From Actinomadura sp. K4S16 (GTDB taxonomy: Bacteria > Actinomycetota > Actinomycetes > Streptosporangiales > Streptosporangiaceae), in contig NZ_BDDE01000010.1 in the NCBI RefSeq assembly GCF_008327685.1, positions 620,001-684,000 of the forward strand: a DNA stretch of 64,000 bases. The letters are read 5' to 3'. The notes under the pieces were generated by a model. That model did no database searches and was not told where the DNA came from. It saw only the letters and a list, made by a program, of their open reading frames with translations. The position numbers and the translations under genes were made by a program. Positions 28,018 to 35,765 of this stretch are shown here, piece after piece. The first letter of the stretch is position 1. Each line of letters begins with the position of its first letter.

Positions 28018-28148
28018 CCGCGCGCTGCCTCCCATCCGGACTTTCACCGTCGGTCCCGGAGTTCCACCGGGTCAACCGGCCGATGGCTTCGGCCGGGTCG
28101 CGGACTGTCACCGCCGGTTCGGAATTTCACCGACCCCGGAGCACGCGT
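28018..28148 (-). promoter_or_regulatory. FMN riboswitch (RFN element)
   Basis: Read on the minus strand, the segment has the RFN landmarks in order: GGGGTCGGTGAAATTCCG, ACCGGCGGTGACAGTCCGCG, a variable arm with GACCCGGCCGAAGCC, GGTGGAACTCCGGGACCG, ACGGTGAAAGTCCGGATGGG and AGGCAGCGCG. This is the FMN aptamer, located 82 bp upstream of ribE. FMN binding should reduce expression of ribE-ribM-ribBA-ribH. Whether control acts on transcription or translation was not resolved. Confidence 0.95.
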
Positions 28149-28363
28149 TCATGCTTTGCCAACCAGTGTGCCACGCATTCCATTCCGCGCCCGTGTGGCC
28201 ATCGCCACAAACACCACCGAGTCGGACACCGCCAGAAGGCCGCCGAACAGGCCGGCGCGCCGTGCCCCACGGCGGAGACAGTGCTTGACGGCGGGTCTTG
28301 CCGGGAGCGGGGGGCTCGATGCAAGTTGTTACCTGACCCCCTGCCGTTCATTTGGGAAGCCTC
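28149..28363. other. Gene-free gap between the FMN riboswitch and a small divergent ORF
   Basis: This 215-bp gap must hold the promoter of the riboflavin operon (minus strand) and that of the small ORF at 28364. No convincing -35/-10 pair or repeat was recognised in it. Confidence 0.4.
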
Positions 28364-28579
28364 ATGGCGAAGCTGAACCTGTCGCCCAAGATCCTTGACG
28401 TTCTCGACTTCGGTACGCCGTCCGCGGAGCGCGACATCTCCCGGGGCCTGGAGAAGTACTTCGTGGAGTCCGCCGCCTACCGCCGCGTCCGGTCCGGGGC
28501 GAAGACGGAGGCCTCGGGGGGCGAGCACACCGCCTGGAGCGGCGGCACCGCCGGGGCCGGGCACTCCAGGGGTTGGTGA
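28364..28579 (+). CDS. Small protein of unknown function (71 aa)
   Basis: The frame encodes MAKLNLSPKILDVLDFG followed by TPSAERDISRGLEKYFVESAAYRRVRSGAK, and then a Gly/Ser/Thr-rich end. The first 47 residues look genuinely coding. The FGTPSAERD...YFVES..YRRV pattern is reminiscent of the short leader before the P-loop in some actinobacterial ATPases of the Sll1717 type, but no P-loop follows. It may be a truncated ATPase gene or a stand-alone small protein. A GGGAAG lies just upstream of the ATG. It is flanked by the riboflavin leader and the convergent HAD gene, and no function is assigned. Confidence 0.55.
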   Translation: MAKLNLSPKILDVLDFGTPSAERDISRGLEKYFVESAAYRRVRSGAKTEASGGEHTAWSGGTAGAGHSRGW

Positions 28580-28589
28580 GCCCGGGAGC

Positions 28590-29243
28590 TCAGCCGAGGG
28601 CGAGGTGCAGGCCGGTCGGGGTGGACCTCACGCGGCTCAGGTCCCGGACGACGTGGTGGGCCTCCGCGAGGGACTCCTCCGGATGGCTCGTGACCAGCGC
28701 CACCACGATGGCGCCGGCGGCGCGGCCCGCGGCGATCCCGGCGGGGGCGTCCTCGACGACCACGCAGGCGGACGGGTCCACGCCCAGGCGGCGGGCCGCC
28801 TGGAGGTAGCCGGAGGGGTCGGGCTTGCCGGCCTGCACGTCCTCCGCGGTGACCACGATCGGCGGAGCGGGGATGCCGGCCACGTCGGTGCGGACCTTGA
28901 ACTGCGCCCGGTCCATGGACGTGACGAAGGCGTGGAGCAGGCCGCTCATGTCCGCCAGCAGCTCGACGGCGCCGGGCAGGGCGGTGATGCCGTCTGTGCT
29001 GGCCGCCTCCAAAGCGTCCAGATGCGCGGTGGCCTCACGGACGAGTTCGGCTGGGAGGAAGTCGGCTACACGGTCGCTCGTGCGGCGGCCATGGGCGCCC
29101 GACATGAACTCGTCCGGGTCGATGCCGTACTCGACGGCCCATGCACGCCCCGCGCGCTCGACGAGAGGCGTCGAGTCGACCAGGGTGCCGTCCACGTCGA
29201 ACAGGACGGCGGCGCAGGGCAGAGTCACTGTGGGAGTGCTCAC
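28590..29243 (-). CDS. HAD-superfamily hydrolase (sugar-phosphatase-like)
   Basis: The 217-residue HAD protein of the beta-phosphoglucomutase/sugar-phosphatase group has motif [10 protein letters not shown] (16-24), motif II VTSMD, motif [19 protein letters not shown] (about 138-153), and motif [18 protein letters not shown] (about 161-176). Such enzymes dephosphorylate small sugar phosphates. The GTG start overlaps the rpe stop (GTGA), so it is coupled to ribulose-phosphate epimerase; a pentose phosphate is therefore a reasonable guess for substrate (inference). Confidence 0.88.
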   Translation of the reverse strand: MSTPTVTLPCAAVLFDVDGTLVDSTPLVERAGRAWAVEYGIDPDEFMSGAHGRRTSDRVADFLPAELVREATAHLDALEAASTDGITALPGAVELLADMSGLLHAFVTSMDRAQFKVRTDVAGIPAPPIVVTAEDVQAGKPDPSGYLQAARRLGVDPSACVVVEDAPAGIAAGRAAGAIVVALVTSHPEESLAEAHHVVRDLSRVRSTPTGLHLALG

Positions 29244-29917
29244 CAGTCCGCCTTGGCCGTGGCCTCCTCGGCCTGGCCGCGCAGCCGTCGGACGGCCTCG
29301 GCCGGGTCGTCGGCCCCGTAGACGGCGCTGCCCGCGACGAAGACGTCCGCTCCCGCCTCCGCGCAGCGCTCGATCGTCTCGGCGCTGACGCCGCCGTCCA
29401 CCTGGAGCCAGACGGGCAGGTCGCGGCCCTTGATGAGCTCCCGCGCGCGGCGGACCTTCGGCAGGACGACGTCCAGGAACTTCTGGCCGCCGAAACCGGG
29501 CTCGACGGTCATCAGCAGGAGCATGTCGATCTCGCCGAGGAGGTCTTCGAAGCCGTCCACCGGGGTGGCCGGGTTGACGCCCAGCCCGGCGCGCGCGCCC
29601 GCGGCGCGGATGGTGCGCAGGGTGCGGATGGGCGCCTTCGCCGCCTCGGCGTGGATGGTGACGCTCCCGGCTCCCGCCTCGGCGTACTGCGGCGCCCAGC
29701 GGTCGGGGTCCTCGATCATCAGGTGGCAGTCGAGGGGAAGCGCGCTGCTGCGGAGCAGCGACTCCACGACGGGCAGTCCCAGGGTGAGGTTCGGGACGAA
29801 GTGGTTGTCCATCACGTCGACGTGGACCCAGTCGGCGGAGTCGGCGATGCGCGCGACGTCCTCGGCCAGGCGGGCGAAGTCGGCGGACAGGATGCTGGGT
29901 GCGATCTGAGGAGCCAT
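29240..29917 (-). CDS. rpe: Ribulose-phosphate 3-epimerase
   Basis: Rpe interconverts ribulose 5-phosphate and xylulose 5-phosphate in the pentose phosphate pathway. The 225-residue TIM barrel carries [12 protein letters not shown] (6-17), [14 protein letters not shown] (about 34-47, metal-binding His and Asp), [20 protein letters not shown] (about 139-148) and the phosphate-binding [10 protein letters not shown] (about 175-184). It is followed by the coupled HAD gene and preceded by a PAP2 gene only 12 bp away. Confidence 0.95.
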   Translation of the reverse strand: MAPQIAPSILSADFARLAEDVARIADSADWVHVDVMDNHFVPNLTLGLPVVESLLRSSALPLDCHLMIEDPDRWAPQYAEAGAGSVTIHAEAAKAPIRTLRTIRAAGARAGLGVNPATPVDGFEDLLGEIDMLLLMTVEPGFGGQKFLDVVLPKVRRARELIKGRDLPVWLQVDGGVSAETIERCAEAGADVFVAGSAVYGADDPAEAVRRLRGQAEEATAKADW

Positions 29918-29929
29918 GATGCCCAGAGT

Positions 29930-30853
29930 CTATTGGCGCAGGCCCGCCCGATCGTCACCCGCCCGGGTGAGACTGGGGGTGGGCCGGGCCGCCAGGCGCG
30001 CGCGGACGAAGACCTCCGGCGCGCCCGCCATCACCCACAGCACGAGCACGGCTTGGACGACGAACGCCTGGATCAGGTTCGTCCCCTCGAAGAGGGCGAT
30101 GACCGCGGCCCCGGCGAGGCCCACCGGAAGTCGTGCCAGGCGCTGCCAGGCCTTGCCTCCCGGATCGAACCAGCCGCGCCAGGCGACTATGGACACGCCC
30201 ATCAGGAGGCCGCACAGAGCACCGCACGCCTGGGCCGAATCGGTCAGTGTGACGGGGTCGGTGACGCCTCCGGCCGCCCTGATGGACTCGGCCCATGCCT
30301 GTGGCCACTGCCAGTTGCGCAGCGGCCGTAGCGCGCCCCACGACGCCGCGAGCAGCAGCAAGGGGACCGCGAGGGAGAGGGCCATCTGCACGGCCAGATG
30401 CTGCCGGCGCCACCACGGGACGACGATGGGCTCCAGCCCGAGGGCGGCGACCAGGACGGCCAGCCCGACGCCCCAGCCCGCCAGGACCTGCCCCAGCGAG
30501 TGGACGCCGAGGTAGACGCGTGACACCCCGATCAGGACGATGACGACGACGGCGCCCGCCCACAGGTACCACCGCCTGGTCTGGGCGGCGAAGAAGCCCC
30601 AGCCCGCGACGCTGTTCTGAGCGTGGCCGGACGGCATCCCGAAGGACGACAGCGACTGCCTGCCCCGGATGTTCGGGTCCGTCCAGTACGGGCGGGGAGC
30701 GTGGAAGACCAGCTTGAGGAGGGCGTTGACGACCGCGCCGAACAGCAGGACGACCGCGGCCCGCGCGGCGAGCCGCGGCGCCACGCACCAGAACAGCGCC
30801 AGGAGCAGCGGGACGTAGAAGGCCGCGCTGCCCAGGTAGGACATGAAGACCAT
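29930..30853 (-). CDS. PAP2-family membrane phosphatase
   Basis: The 307-residue integral membrane protein has a PAP2 lipid-phosphatase signature: KLVFHAPRPYW (about 46-56), SFGMPSGHAQNSVAGW (about 69-84), and SRVYLGVHSLGQVLAGWGVG (about 110-129). These are the three motifs holding the catalytic His and Arg. The C-terminal half has further hydrophobic segments, giving about eight in total. The family hydrolyses isoprenoid or glycerolipid phosphates at the membrane. The frame stays open a short way upstream of the chosen ATG without an ATG or GTG, so the true start may be a rarer codon. Confidence 0.85.
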   Translation of the reverse strand: MVFMSYLGSAAFYVPLLLALFWCVAPRLAARAAVVLLFGAVVNALLKLVFHAPRPYWTDPNIRGRQSLSSFGMPSGHAQNSVAGWGFFAAQTRRWYLWAGAVVVIVLIGVSRVYLGVHSLGQVLAGWGVGLAVLVAALGLEPIVVPWWRRQHLAVQMALSLAVPLLLLAASWGALRPLRNWQWPQAWAESIRAAGGVTDPVTLTDSAQACGALCGLLMGVSIVAWRGWFDPGGKAWQRLARLPVGLAGAAVIALFEGTNLIQAFVVQAVLVLWVMAGAPEVFVRARLAARPTPSLTRAGDDRAGLRQ

Positions 30854-30896
30854 GAAGCCGGTCAGCAGAGAACCTCCCCAGTGGTCGGGTACGGCA

Positions 30897-32303
30897 TCAG
30901 GTGCGGCGCAGCAGGGCCAGGAACATCGCGTCCGTGCCGTGGCGGTGGGGCCAGAACTGCGCGTAGGGGCCGTCCCCCAGACCGGTGAGGCCTGAGGCGA
31001 TCCCCGTCAGGACCGCGGGCGCGTCGAGCCGCTCGACGTCGTCACGGCGGCGCAGGACGTCGTCCACCACCACGCGGGTCTCCGCCAGGTGGGGCGAGCA
31101 GGTGACGTAGGCGACCACACCGCCGGGCCGCACGGACTCCAGCGCCGTGGCGAGCAGCTTCCGCTGGAGCGGCCCGAGTTCGGCGACCGACTCGGGGCCC
31201 CGGCGCCAGCGTGCCTCTGGACGGCGGCGGAGCGCGCCCAGGCCGGTGCAGGGGGCGTCCACCATCACGCGGTCGAAGGAGCCCGGGTGCCAGGCGGGTG
31301 CGGTGCCGTCCGCGGCGATGACTCCCGCCCTGTCGTCGACCGCGCTCCGGACGAGCCCCGCGCGGTGCGGCTGGACGTCCGCTGCGAGGAGCCGGGCATC
31401 GCGCTGGGTGGCGAGAGCCGACAGGAGCCCTGCCTTGCCTCCAGGCCCCGCGCAGAGGTCGGCCCAGCGCGCGTCCCTGCCGTCCAGAGGAGCCTCGGTC
31501 AGCGCCAAGGCGACCATCTGGCTGGCCTCGTCCTGGACGGCGGCGCGCCCGTCGCGGACGGCCGCGATGCCCGCCGGGTCGCCCTCGGCCAGGACGGCGG
31601 CATAGGGCGAGTAAGGGGCGGGCTCGGCGCCCGCGTCGTACAGATCTTCGAGCGTCGCCCGGCCGGGGCGCGCGACCAGTGTCACGCGGGGGCGGGCGTT
31701 GTCGGCCGCGAGGAGGTCCTCGATCTCGTCCCGCCCGACGGCGTCCCGCATGGCGGACACGATCCACTTCGGATGGCTGTGGGCGATCGACAGGCGCGTC
31801 GTCGCGTCGGCGTCGGCGGGCGCCACGATCTCCAGCCAGGCGTCCATGTCGCGTGTGGCGACCTTGCGGAGCACGGCGTTGGCGAACTTGGCCTGGCCCG
31901 GGCCCGCGACCGAGCGGGCCAGCTCCACCGTCGTCCCCACCGCGGCATGCGGCGGGATGCGGGTGGCGAGGATCTGGTGGGCCCCGATGCGCAGGACGTC
32001 CAGGAGCGGGGCGTCGATACGGCGCAGTTCGCGGTCGCTGCACAGCGCGAGCACCGCGTCATAGGTGCCCTTGCCGCGCAGGGTCCCGTACGTCAGCTCG
32101 GTGGCGAGGGCGGCGTCGCGTCCGGACAGGTCGCGGTCGCGCAGGCGCGCGGGCAGGAGGAGGTTCGCGTAGGCGTCGCGGGTCTCGACCGCCCGGATCA
32201 CGTCGAACGCGGTACGGCGGACGAGGTCCTGAGGACGGCCCGTCTTGCGGGGACCTCCCGGTCGGCGGTTCGGGACGCGTCGGCGGTTGCGTGCGGGCGG
32301 CAT
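30897..32303 (-). CDS. rsmB: 16S rRNA (cytosine-5)-methyltransferase RsmB (Sun family)
   Basis: The 468-residue protein has an N-terminal NusB-like RNA-binding domain (about 25-165) and a C-terminal SAM-dependent methyltransferase: DLCAGPGGKAGLLSALA (about 274-290), MVDAPCTGLGALRRRPEARW with the first conserved Cys, and YVTCSPHLAETR with the second conserved Cys in the TCS motif. It should methylate C967 (E. coli numbering) of 16S rRNA. A basic N-terminal leader (RNRRRVPNRRPGG) is common in actinobacteria. The ATG overlaps the fmt stop by one base (TGATG). Confidence 0.93.
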   Translation of the reverse strand: MPPARNRRRVPNRRPGGPRKTGRPQDLVRRTAFDVIRAVETRDAYANLLLPARLRDRDLSGRDAALATELTYGTLRGKGTYDAVLALCSDRELRRIDAPLLDVLRIGAHQILATRIPPHAAVGTTVELARSVAGPGQAKFANAVLRKVATRDMDAWLEIVAPADADATTRLSIAHSHPKWIVSAMRDAVGRDEIEDLLAADNARPRVTLVARPGRATLEDLYDAGAEPAPYSPYAAVLAEGDPAGIAAVRDGRAAVQDEASQMVALALTEAPLDGRDARWADLCAGPGGKAGLLSALATQRDARLLAADVQPHRAGLVRSAVDDRAGVIAADGTAPAWHPGSFDRVMVDAPCTGLGALRRRPEARWRRGPESVAELGPLQRKLLATALESVRPGGVVAYVTCSPHLAETRVVVDDVLRRRDDVERLDAPAVLTGIASGLTGLGDGPYAQFWPHRHGTDAMFLALLRRT

Positions 32304-33229
32304 CAGTGCAGCGCGTCCTTGTCGGAGAGGTCGAGGCCGCGGACCCAGTCGGCGGCCGCCATGCGGCGCTTGCCCTGCGGCTGCACCTCGCCCAGGGCGA
32401 CGGGGTGCGTGGCCGTGCCGACCAGCACCTCCTTCTTCCCCGCGCCGATCTCGCCGGGGGCCAGCTTCGCGGCGTCGGGGGCCGGGCGGACGGGGCCGAG
32501 CTTGACCCGCGTGTCGCGGAAGTTGGTCCACGCGCCCGGCGCGGGGGTGCAGGCGCGGATCAGGCGGTCGATGTGCAGGGCCGGGCTCCCCCAGTCGACA
32601 CGGCCGTCCTCGGGCGTCAGCTTCGCCGCGTGGGACACGCCCTCGGTCGGCTGCGGCCGGGGCTCCAGGACGCCCGCCTCGATGCCGTTCATGGTGTCCA
32701 GCAGGAGGTCGGCGCCGGCGACGGCAAGCCGTCCCAGCAGGTCGCCGCTGGTGTCGGTCGGACGGATCGGCTCGGTGAGCACGCCGTAGACCGGGCCCGT
32801 GTCGAGGCCCTCCTCGATCTGGAACGTCGCCGCGCCGGTCACGTCGTCGCCGTGCAGGATCGCGCGCTGCACGGGCGCGGCCCCGCGCCAGGCGGGCAGC
32901 AGCGAGAAGTGCAGGTTCACCCAGCCGTGCCGGGGGATCTCCAGGGCCTCGCGGGGCAGCAGCGCGCCGTAGGCGACCACCGGGCAGCAGTCCGGCGCGA
33001 TCTCCCGGAGCCGGTCGAGGAACTCGGGGTCGCGGGCCTTCGCGGGCTTCAGCACCTCGACGCCGGCCTCGGCGGCGAGCGCGGCGACCGGGCTGGGGCT
33101 CAGATGCCTCCCACGCCCCGCACGGCCGTCCGGCCGGGTCACGACCGCCGCGACCTCGTGCGAGGACCCCAGAAGCGCCCTCAGGGCCGGGAGCGCGGTC
33201 TCGGGCGTCCCGGCGAAGACCAGCCGCAT
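32303..33229 (-). CDS. fmt: Methionyl-tRNA formyltransferase
   Basis: Fmt formylates initiator Met-tRNA using 10-formyl-THF. The 308-residue protein has [20 protein letters not shown] at the start, AYGALLP, the catalytic-site motif [20 protein letters not shown] (about 107-126) and GLDTGPVYG with the catalytic Asp (about 144-152), then the C-terminal OB-like tRNA-binding domain. It starts directly after def with no gap. The def-fmt-rsmB order is a classical translation-initiation operon. Confidence 0.96.
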   Translation of the reverse strand: MRLVFAGTPETALPALRALLGSSHEVAAVVTRPDGRAGRGRHLSPSPVAALAAEAGVEVLKPAKARDPEFLDRLREIAPDCCPVVAYGALLPREALEIPRHGWVNLHFSLLPAWRGAAPVQRAILHGDDVTGAATFQIEEGLDTGPVYGVLTEPIRPTDTSGDLLGRLAVAGADLLLDTMNGIEAGVLEPRPQPTEGVSHAAKLTPEDGRVDWGSPALHIDRLIRACTPAPGAWTNFRDTRVKLGPVRPAPDAAKLAPGEIGAGKKEVLVGTATHPVALGEVQPQGKRRMAAADWVRGLDLSDKDALH

Positions 33230-33796
33230 CTAGATCGCCTTCCCGAAGGTGCGGTGCGGCGACTCCTTCACGACGGGGGCCGGCTCGCCGAACCACTCGG
33301 CCTCGCGGATCGCCTTCATCGCGGCCTTGCGCTGCTCGGCGTCCATCCGGTCGATGAAGATGATCCCGTCGAGGTGGTCGGTCTCGTGCTGGACGCAGCG
33401 GGCCAGCAGGTGGGTGCCCTCCAGCGTGATCGGCTCGCCGTGCATGTTGAAGCCCTTCGCCACCACGCCGACGGAGCGGGGCGTGGGGAACGCCAGGCCG
33501 GGCAGGGACAGGCAGCCCTCGTCGTCGGTCTCCTGCTCGTCCGACAGGTCGAGCGTCGGGTTGACCACGTGCCCCAGGCGGTCGTCGACGTAGTAGGTGA
33601 ACACCCGCAGCCCCACGCCGAGCTGGGGGGCGGCCAGACCCGCGCCGGGGGCGTCGATCATCGTGTCGGTGAGGTCCTTGACGAGCTGGCGCAGCTCCTT
33701 GTCGAAGTCCTTCACCGGCTCCGCGGGCGTGCGCAGCACGGGGTCGCCGAAGAGGCGGATGGGCTTGACGGCCAACGGGGACTCCGTTTCCTGCAA
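33230..33796 (-). CDS. def: Peptide deformylase
   Basis: The 188-residue metallo-hydrolase removes the N-formyl group from new proteins. The three motifs are present: GAGLAAPQLG (51-60), EGCLSLPG with the metal-binding Cys (about 92-99), and QHETDHLDGIIFIDRM with the HExxH-type HETDH (about 136-151). It precedes fmt without a gap. The 33797-33888 gap before the next gene likely holds its promoter. Confidence 0.95.
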   Translation of the reverse strand: MQETESPLAVKPIRLFGDPVLRTPAEPVKDFDKELRQLVKDLTDTMIDAPGAGLAAPQLGVGLRVFTYYVDDRLGHVVNPTLDLSDEQETDDEGCLSLPGLAFPTPRSVGVVAKGFNMHGEPITLEGTHLLARCVQHETDHLDGIIFIDRMDAEQRKAAMKAIREAEWFGEPAPVVKESPHRTFGKAI

Positions 33797-33888
33797 GTGT
33801 CGCTGGGGACTGAAAGGCGCCTCCAGTCTACGGAGGCGCGCACCCTGACATTCACGCCATGTTCACGCGCGGCGTTCGAACACGGGGT

Positions 33889-35697
33889 TCACACGCCGCG
33901 GTGCTCCCCTTGGCGAGCCGAGCGCGCCTTGTAGGCGGCGGTACGGGCGGCCTTGGCCGTCGCCTTGTCGGGATGGTGCGCGCCCAAAGCCTCCAGGACG
34001 TCGGCCGCACCGGGATGATGGGTGCGCCAGAGCTCGTCCACCATGGCCTTCATCTCCGCCCCGGGCGGCGCGTCGATGAGCGCCGCCTCGACGGCCTCCG
34101 CCGGCTCGGCGGTCTCCAGCATCCCGGCGACCGTGTCGACGAACACCCAGAGGTACTCCTCGCGGGCCAGTTCCCGCCCCGCCGGGTCGCCGGCGGCGTT
34201 CAGCCACATCGCGGCATAGGGCGACACCAGCGGGTGCTCCTGCGCGGCGCGGACCACGCCGGCGGCCTCGGGGCCGACGCGGTGCAGGACGGCGGCGGCG
34301 AGGTTGCGGGCGCCGGGGCCGCCGGTCCGCATGACGTCCAGCAGGTCGGCGGCGGCGTCCTTGGGGTCGTGGGACGCCAGCCAGCCGTCGATCTCCTCGT
34401 CGGCGGCCTCCGGCCGGTACCAGGTGAGCCCCGCGATGAGCTCGGACGCGCGGGCGCCGGCCAGTTCGCCGATGACGGGGGCGGTGAACCCGTCCGCGAG
34501 CAGCAGCTCCCGGACCGCCCACACCCCGAGCGGGGTCAGCGACCGCCCCGCACCGGACGCCTCGATGACGCCCCAGTCCTCGAGGGTGGCGAGCTCCAGT
34601 GCGAGGGCGTCCCCCACCAGCTCGGACATGGCGTCGGCGTCGGTGAGGTCGTACGCCTCCTCGATGTGGCCGAGCAGCGCCTCGGCCAGGGCTTCGGGCC
34701 CTGTCGGCTCCTCCTGCTCGTACAGGTGGATGAGGACGCCGGTCAGCTCGTTCTGGACGAGCTCGACGGCGTCCAGGCCGTCGTCGTAGTCGTGGCCTGG
34801 CACGACCAGGGCGTCGAACAGCGGGAGCCAGGCGGTGAGCAGCGCCATGTCGTCATCGGACTCCAGGCCCGGCAGCGCGGGGCCCGGGGCGGCCGCGCCC
34901 TTCTCGGCGCTGATCGCCTTCGCCTCGACGGCGGCCCACCACAGCCGCTCCAGCGCGCCGTCGTCCTCCATCCGCCCGTGGCGCCGCGGAGAGCCGAGGC
35001 CGAGGGCGAGGCGGGCGGCCTCGGCGTCGGGGCCGGCGAGCACGCCGTGCTCGGTCAGCGGGCGCTCGCCCGTCCAGCGGGCCAGGGCCAGGACGGCGGA
35101 GGTGAGGCCGGAGCGCCGCGCAGCGTCCGCGACCTCGGCCTGCGGCGCCAGCCGGACGGGCGGGACCACCAGCTCCCCGGCCTGCCGCAGGTACTCCTCG
35201 GTGCGGGCGAAGCGCTCCTCCTCCGGCTGCGCCTCGAAGTCGCGGACCCACGCGTCGACGGCGGCCTGGTCGTCAAGGTCGACCCCGTCGGCCTGCATCA
35301 GCCCGGCGACGACCTCGGCGGCCGCCTGCCGCTCCTCGCTGTCGACGGCGGCGACGACCTCGGCGAACTCGGCCCCGGTCCGTTCGATCTCGGCCTCCAG
35401 GCCGCCTGCGGCGGCCTCGGCGACGGCGCCGGTGTCGCGAAGGTAGGCGACGATCCCGCGGAGGGCGTCCAGGACGGTGGGGACGTCGTCGCGCCCGGCG
35501 ACCACGGACTCGGGGAAGACCTCCAGGAGCAGCTCGCGCACGTGCCGCGGTTCCAGCGCCTCGGGGCCCGCGAGGCCCATCTCCTCCCGCGCCAGGTCGA
35601 GCAGGATGCGGACGCCCTGCTCGTCCAGCGCTTCACCGCGTTCGTCCGACCACCGCCGCAGGTCGCCCACGGTGGTCTCCACCCAGTTGTCGGCCAC
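33889..35697 (-). CDS. Large acidic hypothetical protein
   Basis: I do not recognise this 602-residue protein. It is rich in Ala, Glu and Leu, has no signal peptide or membrane segment, and appears largely alpha-helical. The C-terminal third (about 430-590) has helical pairs resembling HEAT-type repeats (LLDVMRTGGPGARNLAAAVL; HPLVSPYAAMWLN; MVDELWRTHHPGAADVLEALG). A possible winged-helix-like segment lies around 390-420 (LEDWGVIEASGAGRSLTPLG). It lies between priA and def on the same strand and could be a protein-interaction scaffold, but this is only a structural impression. Confidence 0.7.
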   Translation of the reverse strand: MADNWVETTVGDLRRWSDERGEALDEQGVRILLDLAREEMGLAGPEALEPRHVRELLLEVFPESVVAGRDDVPTVLDALRGIVAYLRDTGAVAEAAAGGLEAEIERTGAEFAEVVAAVDSEERQAAAEVVAGLMQADGVDLDDQAAVDAWVRDFEAQPEEERFARTEEYLRQAGELVVPPVRLAPQAEVADAARRSGLTSAVLALARWTGERPLTEHGVLAGPDAEAARLALGLGSPRRHGRMEDDGALERLWWAAVEAKAISAEKGAAAPGPALPGLESDDDMALLTAWLPLFDALVVPGHDYDDGLDAVELVQNELTGVLIHLYEQEEPTGPEALAEALLGHIEEAYDLTDADAMSELVGDALALELATLEDWGVIEASGAGRSLTPLGVWAVRELLLADGFTAPVIGELAGARASELIAGLTWYRPEAADEEIDGWLASHDPKDAAADLLDVMRTGGPGARNLAAAVLHRVGPEAAGVVRAAQEHPLVSPYAAMWLNAAGDPAGRELAREEYLWVFVDTVAGMLETAEPAEAVEAALIDAPPGAEMKAMVDELWRTHHPGAADVLEALGAHHPDKATAKAARTAAYKARSARQGEHRGV

Positions 35698-35765
35698 GCC
35701 AGAACCCTACGGGGCAGTCCGGTCGCACGGGGCCGGATCGGTTCCAGGGGGCGGTTCGTCCCCCG

